A DNA stretch of 24,151 nt from the NCBI GenBank assembly GCA_910583765.1, contig CAJTYS010000053.1:1-24151 (forward strand). The letters are read 5' to 3'. This DNA comes from an uncultured Eubacteriales bacterium (GTDB lineage Bacteria; Bacillota; Clostridia; Peptostreptococcales; Anaerovoracaceae). The first letter of the stretch is position 1, and each line of letters starts with the position of its first letter. This document shows, in pieces, positions 21,540-24,151 of the stretch. The position numbers and the translations under genes are program-made. The notes under the pieces are model-generated. The model worked only from the letters and a program-made list of their open reading frames with translations, made no database searches and had not been told where the DNA came from.

Positions 21540-22148
21540 TCAGGGGTGAAGCCTTCTTACCGCGTTGACAGGACAGGCTTCTTTGCAGGCTCCGCACTGG
21601 AGGCAGTGTTCCCACGAGATTTCATAGGGCTTTCCTTCTGTGATGCATTTTTGCGGACAGACTTTCTGACAAGCTCCGCAGCCAATACATCCCTCTTCAA
21701 TGACAAATCCCGCTTTCTCTTCCTCCCTGCCATAAGCGAAGGTTTCCCTGCTGATAGGATAATGGAGGAGGTCGAACCACTCGCCGCTGCCTTCATAGAT
21801 CAGAAAGGCTTCCAATGCTTTTCTTGTTTCTCCCGGGTAAACTTCCTTCATTCCTGGGTTCTGCTCAAATACCCTGTCCACCCATTCTCTTTCCACCTGC
21901 TTTATCTTTCCTGTGAATTTTAGAGACTGGCAGTCAGGACACATGGCGCTGAGGGCGATTTCTCCAGTTTCCATCAATTGCTTGTAAAAAGGTTTTCCTT
22001 TCGCTGTTACGATGTACATGCCCTCATCTGCCGCAATCATCACATTGATGATCCTGCTCTGGGGGCGGCCCTGTTCATCTACGGTTCCCGCAGAAGCGAT
22101 TTTCACCTTCCGGAACAGATCCACATATTTTCTTGCTTTTTCATTCAT
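21540..22148 (-). CDS. PNPOx-like FMN-binding protein fused to a 2x[4Fe-4S] ferredoxin
   Basis: A 202-residue redox protein. Residues 1-130 form a pyridoxamine-phosphate-oxidase-like split barrel (SAGTVDEQGRPQSRIINV, then GMYIVTAKGKPFYKQL), a flavin-binding fold. Residues 150-196 form a bacterial ferredoxin domain with cysteines C154, C157, C160, C164 and C182, C185, C188, C192. Such fusions occur in anaerobes and are thought to move electrons between ferredoxin and a flavin or small-molecule substrate; the substrate is unknown. The start is ATG with AAGGAGG eight bases upstream. It is divergent from an HxlR regulator and reads towards the transporter operon. It is the mirror image (flavin first, clusters last) of the ferredoxin-nitroreductase at the far end. 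Confidence 0.87.
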   Translation of the reverse strand: MNEKARKYVDLFRKVKIASAGTVDEQGRPQSRIINVMIAADEGMYIVTAKGKPFYKQLMETGEIALSAMCPDCQSLKFTGKIKQVEREWVDRVFEQNPGMKEVYPGETRKALEAFLIYEGSGEWFDLLHYPISRETFAYGREEEKAGFVIEEGCIGCGACQKVCPQKCITEGKPYEISWEHCLQCGACKEACPVNAVRRLHP

Positions 22149-22171
22149 TATTCTTTACCTCCTTGGTCTTT

Positions 22172-22197
22172 TACGATATACTAAATTCCATATCATA
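22172..22197. promoter_or_regulatory. Candidate HxlR operator between the divergent genes
   Basis: TACGATAT (22172-22179) and ATATCATA (22190-22197) form an inverted repeat with 7 of 8 positions paired around a 10-base spacer. It is centred in the 69-base divergent promoter region of the PNPOx-ferredoxin and HxlR genes, where an HxlR dimer would be expected to bind. Confidence 0.45.
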
Positions 22198-22217
22198 CAT
22201 AGAAAGGAATCATTGTC

Positions 22218-22550
22218 ATGCCAACAATCACCAAACCGCTCCCTGCGTGCCCTGTGGAAACGACCCTCCAGCTCATCGGAAACAAGTGGAAAGTTCTCAT
22301 CATCCGCGATCTCCTTGACGGCACCAAGCGTTTCAACGAACTCATGCGCTCTCTTACCGGCATTTCCCAGAAAGTCCTCACCAGCAATCTGCGAGACATG
22401 GAATCCGCGGACCTGGTGCTGCGGACCGTTTACCCGGAAGTCCCGCCAAGAGTGGAATACGCTTTGACAGAAACCGGCAGAAGCCTGCAGCCTGTCCTGG
22501 ATTCCATGACCAGCTGGGGAACGGCTTACAAAGAGCGAATGAGCCATTAG
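22218..22550 (+). CDS. HxlR-family winged-helix regulator
   Basis: A 110-residue MarR-like winged-helix regulator of the HxlR type. The N-terminal ACPVETTLQLIGNKWKVLII carries the conserved cysteine C11, which in HypR/YodB-type relatives senses electrophiles or disulfide stress. The recognition region includes RFNELMRSLTGISQKVLTSNLRDM, and the wing contains VYPEVPPRVEYALTETG. The length is normal. ATG at 22218 has AAAGGAA about nine bases upstream. It is divergent from the PNPOx-ferredoxin gene, and family practice suggests it controls that gene and itself through the dyad between them. It converges with the macrodomain gene, separated by 30 bases without a clear terminator. Confidence 0.88.
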   Translation: MPTITKPLPACPVETTLQLIGNKWKVLIIRDLLDGTKRFNELMRSLTGISQKVLTSNLRDMESADLVLRTVYPEVPPRVEYALTETGRSLQPVLDSMTSWGTAYKERMSH

Positions 22551-22580
22551 GCCGAAGCTTTCTTTTGATTGTGCGGAAAT

Positions 22581-23402
22581 CTACAATCGCAGGCATTTTT
22601 CCCGATAAGTTTCATAGTCCTCTTGTTTGAACACATTGAAGATCACCTGCCTGATCTGCTTGTCTGTTTTTAAAAATTCCAGAACCGTGGTCAAGGCGAT
22701 CTCTGCTGCCTGCTTCCTTGGGAAATGGAATTCGCCTGTGGAAATACAGCAAAAGGCGATGGTTTCCAGGTGTTTTTCAACTGCCAGCTCCAGACAGGAC
22801 TGGTAGCAGGAAGCCAATTGTTCGCAGTCTCTTTTTGTCAATTCACCTGTGATGATGGGCCCTACTGTATGGATCACGTATTTGCTGGGCAGATTGAAAC
22901 CTGGCGTGATCTTCGCTTTCCCTGTTTCCTCTTCGTGCCCTTGCTGCTCCATGAGCCTGCCGCAGGCTTCTCGCAGCTGAATGCCGGCTGCCGTGTGGAT
23001 GGCATTGTCAATGCATCCGTGACAAGGAACAAAACAGCCCAGCATCTGCGAATTGGCCGCATTGACGATCGCGTCCGCCGCTAGCGTTGTGATGTCTCCC
23101 TGCCATAAAGACAGCCTTTCTGTCAATGGATCCCTGCAGTGAAACGCTTCTTTGAGACTAGGCAGTTTGGCTGCCTCAATGATCCCCTTTTCCCTGGCTT
23201 CTTCCTGGAGAAACTGATCCTGTGTTTCTAAAAAGGATTCTGTGATCGGCTCTGGCATCCTCACATTGACCAGACAGCGCAGCAGCTTTCGCTTTTCCTG
23301 CCTTGTTTTCGGAATGGGAATGTCCTTGTATGACGCACGCTCCTGCCGCAATTCATCCAGCAAATAATCTATCCGCTGTTCTTGTGTTTCTAATTTCTTC
23401 AT
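22581..23402 (-). CDS. Zinc-type macrodomain protein-ADP-ribose hydrolase
   Basis: A 273-residue protein of the SauMacro-like zinc macrodomain family, which removes ADP-ribose from proteins. The helical N-terminal region (residues 1-95) is characteristic of this branch. The macrodomain has QGDI (101-104), AIVNAANSQMLGCF (111-124) and the ribose-loop STGEFHFP (221-228). The predicted zinc ligands lie in C123-x4-H128-x-C130. ATG at 23400-23402 is preferred because GGGAG lies seven bases upstream. The frame is open for 53 more codons to an ATG at 23561, but that start has no proper ribosome site. Family members often sit with GcvH-L, lipoate ligase and SirTM genes; none of these is here. A conventional sirtuin and a nicotinamidase lie 5-7 kb away. 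Confidence 0.88.
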   Translation of the reverse strand: MKKLETQEQRIDYLLDELRQERASYKDIPIPKTRQEKRKLLRCLVNVRMPEPITESFLETQDQFLQEEAREKGIIEAAKLPSLKEAFHCRDPLTERLSLWQGDITTLAADAIVNAANSQMLGCFVPCHGCIDNAIHTAAGIQLREACGRLMEQQGHEEETGKAKITPGFNLPSKYVIHTVGPIITGELTKRDCEQLASCYQSCLELAVEKHLETIAFCCISTGEFHFPRKQAAEIALTTVLEFLKTDKQIRQVIFNVFKQEDYETYREKCLRL

Positions 23403-23638
23403 TTTCAATCTCCCTCCCCACCATGGAATCGTCAGCTTGTCTTGCTTTTCCAAAAGCCGCTCCGCGATATGACAGATCTCAATGCCTTCATAGGTGTGTT
23501 TCGGATGCTTTGTTCTGGCGATTATCTTAAAATATGCAATAGACCAGAGTGTTATTGTCATCCCTTAGAACGTGTGCTCATCGGGTGCACTATAGAAAGA
23601 ACGAAGATCGCCAAGTCCCCATTTTTCTAAAAACGCGC

Positions 23639-24151
23639 TTATTTACTCGCAAGGCGATAATGCGTATTTCTGCTTCTTCCTTCTTGAACAATCTGCCCTT
23701 TTCCAATCATCTGTTTCAATAACCGTCCACAGGTTGTCTGGCTAATTCCCAGCGCCTTTTCCACGTCCCTTCTTGTGAAGGTCTCTTGTTCTTTTGCCAA
23801 AGCAATTACCGCATCTTCCTCCACGCTGTTTTTCGGCAGGGCGACACCCGTTTTTTCTTGCTCTGCGTGTACGTTCAGATTTGGAAGGATGATCTTAAAA
23901 GCATTGTCAGAAGTTTCAATTTTTGGTTCCTTTCCGGTTCCTGCGTAAGCCTCCATAATCTTTAATATTCCTGTTCCGTAGGCCTCAATCAGTTCCAGAC
24001 GGTAGAATACATTCGCCAGCTTTACATTCCGGCATACGGAAATACCCATCATGATGTCCTTTAAGGTCACTCCGCTTACAAGGCCTCCAATCGAAGTAAA
24101 TTCAATCCGGTCCGTATAAAGGCTGATGAATGTGCTGGCACGGAAAGAATA
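23639..24151 (-). CDS. COG2865-type regulator or ATP-binding protein, C-terminal part (cut by the window edge)
   Basis: The frame is open to the right-hand edge, and the first residues read YSFRASTFISLYTDRIEFTS, followed by IGGLVSGVTL. This is the HATPase-like C-terminal part of the AlbA_2/Schlafen-type putative regulator family (COG2865). FYRLELIEAYGTGI follows as expected. The last 60 residues form a winged helix (ALAKEQETFTRRDVEKALGI, then TTCGRLLKQMIGKGQI). The visible part is 170 residues; the full family is about 450-500, so the N-terminal AlbA_2 domain lies outside the window. A GTG at 24068-24070 is an internal codon. The function is thought to be DNA-binding regulation, but no target is known. 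The gap 23403-23638 holds no gene I can support. Confidence 0.82.
   Translation of the reverse strand, partial: YSFRASTFISLYTDRIEFTSIGGLVSGVTLKDIMMGISVCRNVKLANVFYRLELIEAYGTGILKIMEAYAGTGKEPKIETSDNAFKIILPNLNVHAEQEKTGVALPKNSVEEDAVIALAKEQETFTRRDVEKALGISQTTCGRLLKQMIGKGQIVQEGRSRNTHYRLASK

Noticed and set aside
22567..22588. GATTGT/ACAATC hairpin between HxlR and the macrodomain gene
   Set aside because: Six AT-rich pairs and no U-tract in the needed direction.
1..24151. CRISPR array, insertion sequence or rRNA operon
   Set aside because: No regularly spaced repeats, transposase frames or rRNA sequence were seen on either strand.

Overview
The window looks like a chromosomal segment of an anaerobic Bacillota (class Clostridia). 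The signs are strong AGGAGG-type ribosome sites, TTGACA/TATAAT-type promoters, several ferredoxin-fused redox enzymes, an OpuC-type osmoprotectant importer, an MJ0619-like radical SAM protein, and base composition near half G+C by eye. A family such as Anaerovoracaceae would fit, but nothing here fixes the genus. No phage, IS or CRISPR locus is present. The accessory character lies in small repeats and broken small genes at about 15.1-16.2 kb.

Layout. (1) 1-1152: 3' part of argH, cut by the window edge, ending at a bidirectional terminator. (2) 1194-4489, minus strand: a tight operon of degenerate Fic protein, MJ0619/Tes-like radical SAM protein and G3E (CobW-type) GTPase. (3) 4626-5622: MgtC/SapB membrane protein and a 59-residue BFD-like [2Fe-2S] protein, then a terminator. 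(4) 5646-6866: a cysteine-free MoaA-like protein, divergent from a YfcE/MJ0936 phosphodiesterase. (5) 6947-11292, minus: carAB with its promoter. (6) 11329-15100, minus: an operon of V4R sensor, PAS-GGDEF diguanylate cyclase, D-serine ammonia-lyase and hotdog thioesterase. (7) 15163-16286: two small genes each broken by one missing base, paired operators, and tRNA-Arg(ACG) whose 3' end and terminator are duplicated around a 140-bp structured element. (8) 16434-18297: a sirtuin and a nicotinamidase, divergent around tRNA-Thr(CGT), with a 16-bp repeat upstream of both. (9) 18292-22550: nitroreductase-ferredoxin, OpuC-type ATPase, binding protein and permease, and PNPOx-like flavoprotein-ferredoxin on the minus strand, with a divergent HxlR regulator. 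(10) 22581-24151, minus: a zinc-type macrodomain ADP-ribosylhydrolase and the 3' part of a COG2865-type regulator.

How the genes work together. argH and carAB both serve arginine (carAB also pyrimidine) synthesis. Sirtuin, nicotinamidase and macrodomain all handle NAD+ or ADP-ribose: the first two form a use-and-salvage pair, and the third removes ADP-ribose from proteins. The onium transporter is bracketed by two flavoprotein-ferredoxin fusions on one strand, which suggests import tied to anaerobic redox chemistry. The V4R-GGDEF-dsdA operon suggests c-di-GMP signalling linked to an amino-acid catabolic gene. The best candidates for undescribed biology are the Fic/radical SAM/GTPase operon, the PNPOx-transporter-nitroreductase operon, the cysteine-free MoaA-like protein and the tRNA-Arg-associated element.
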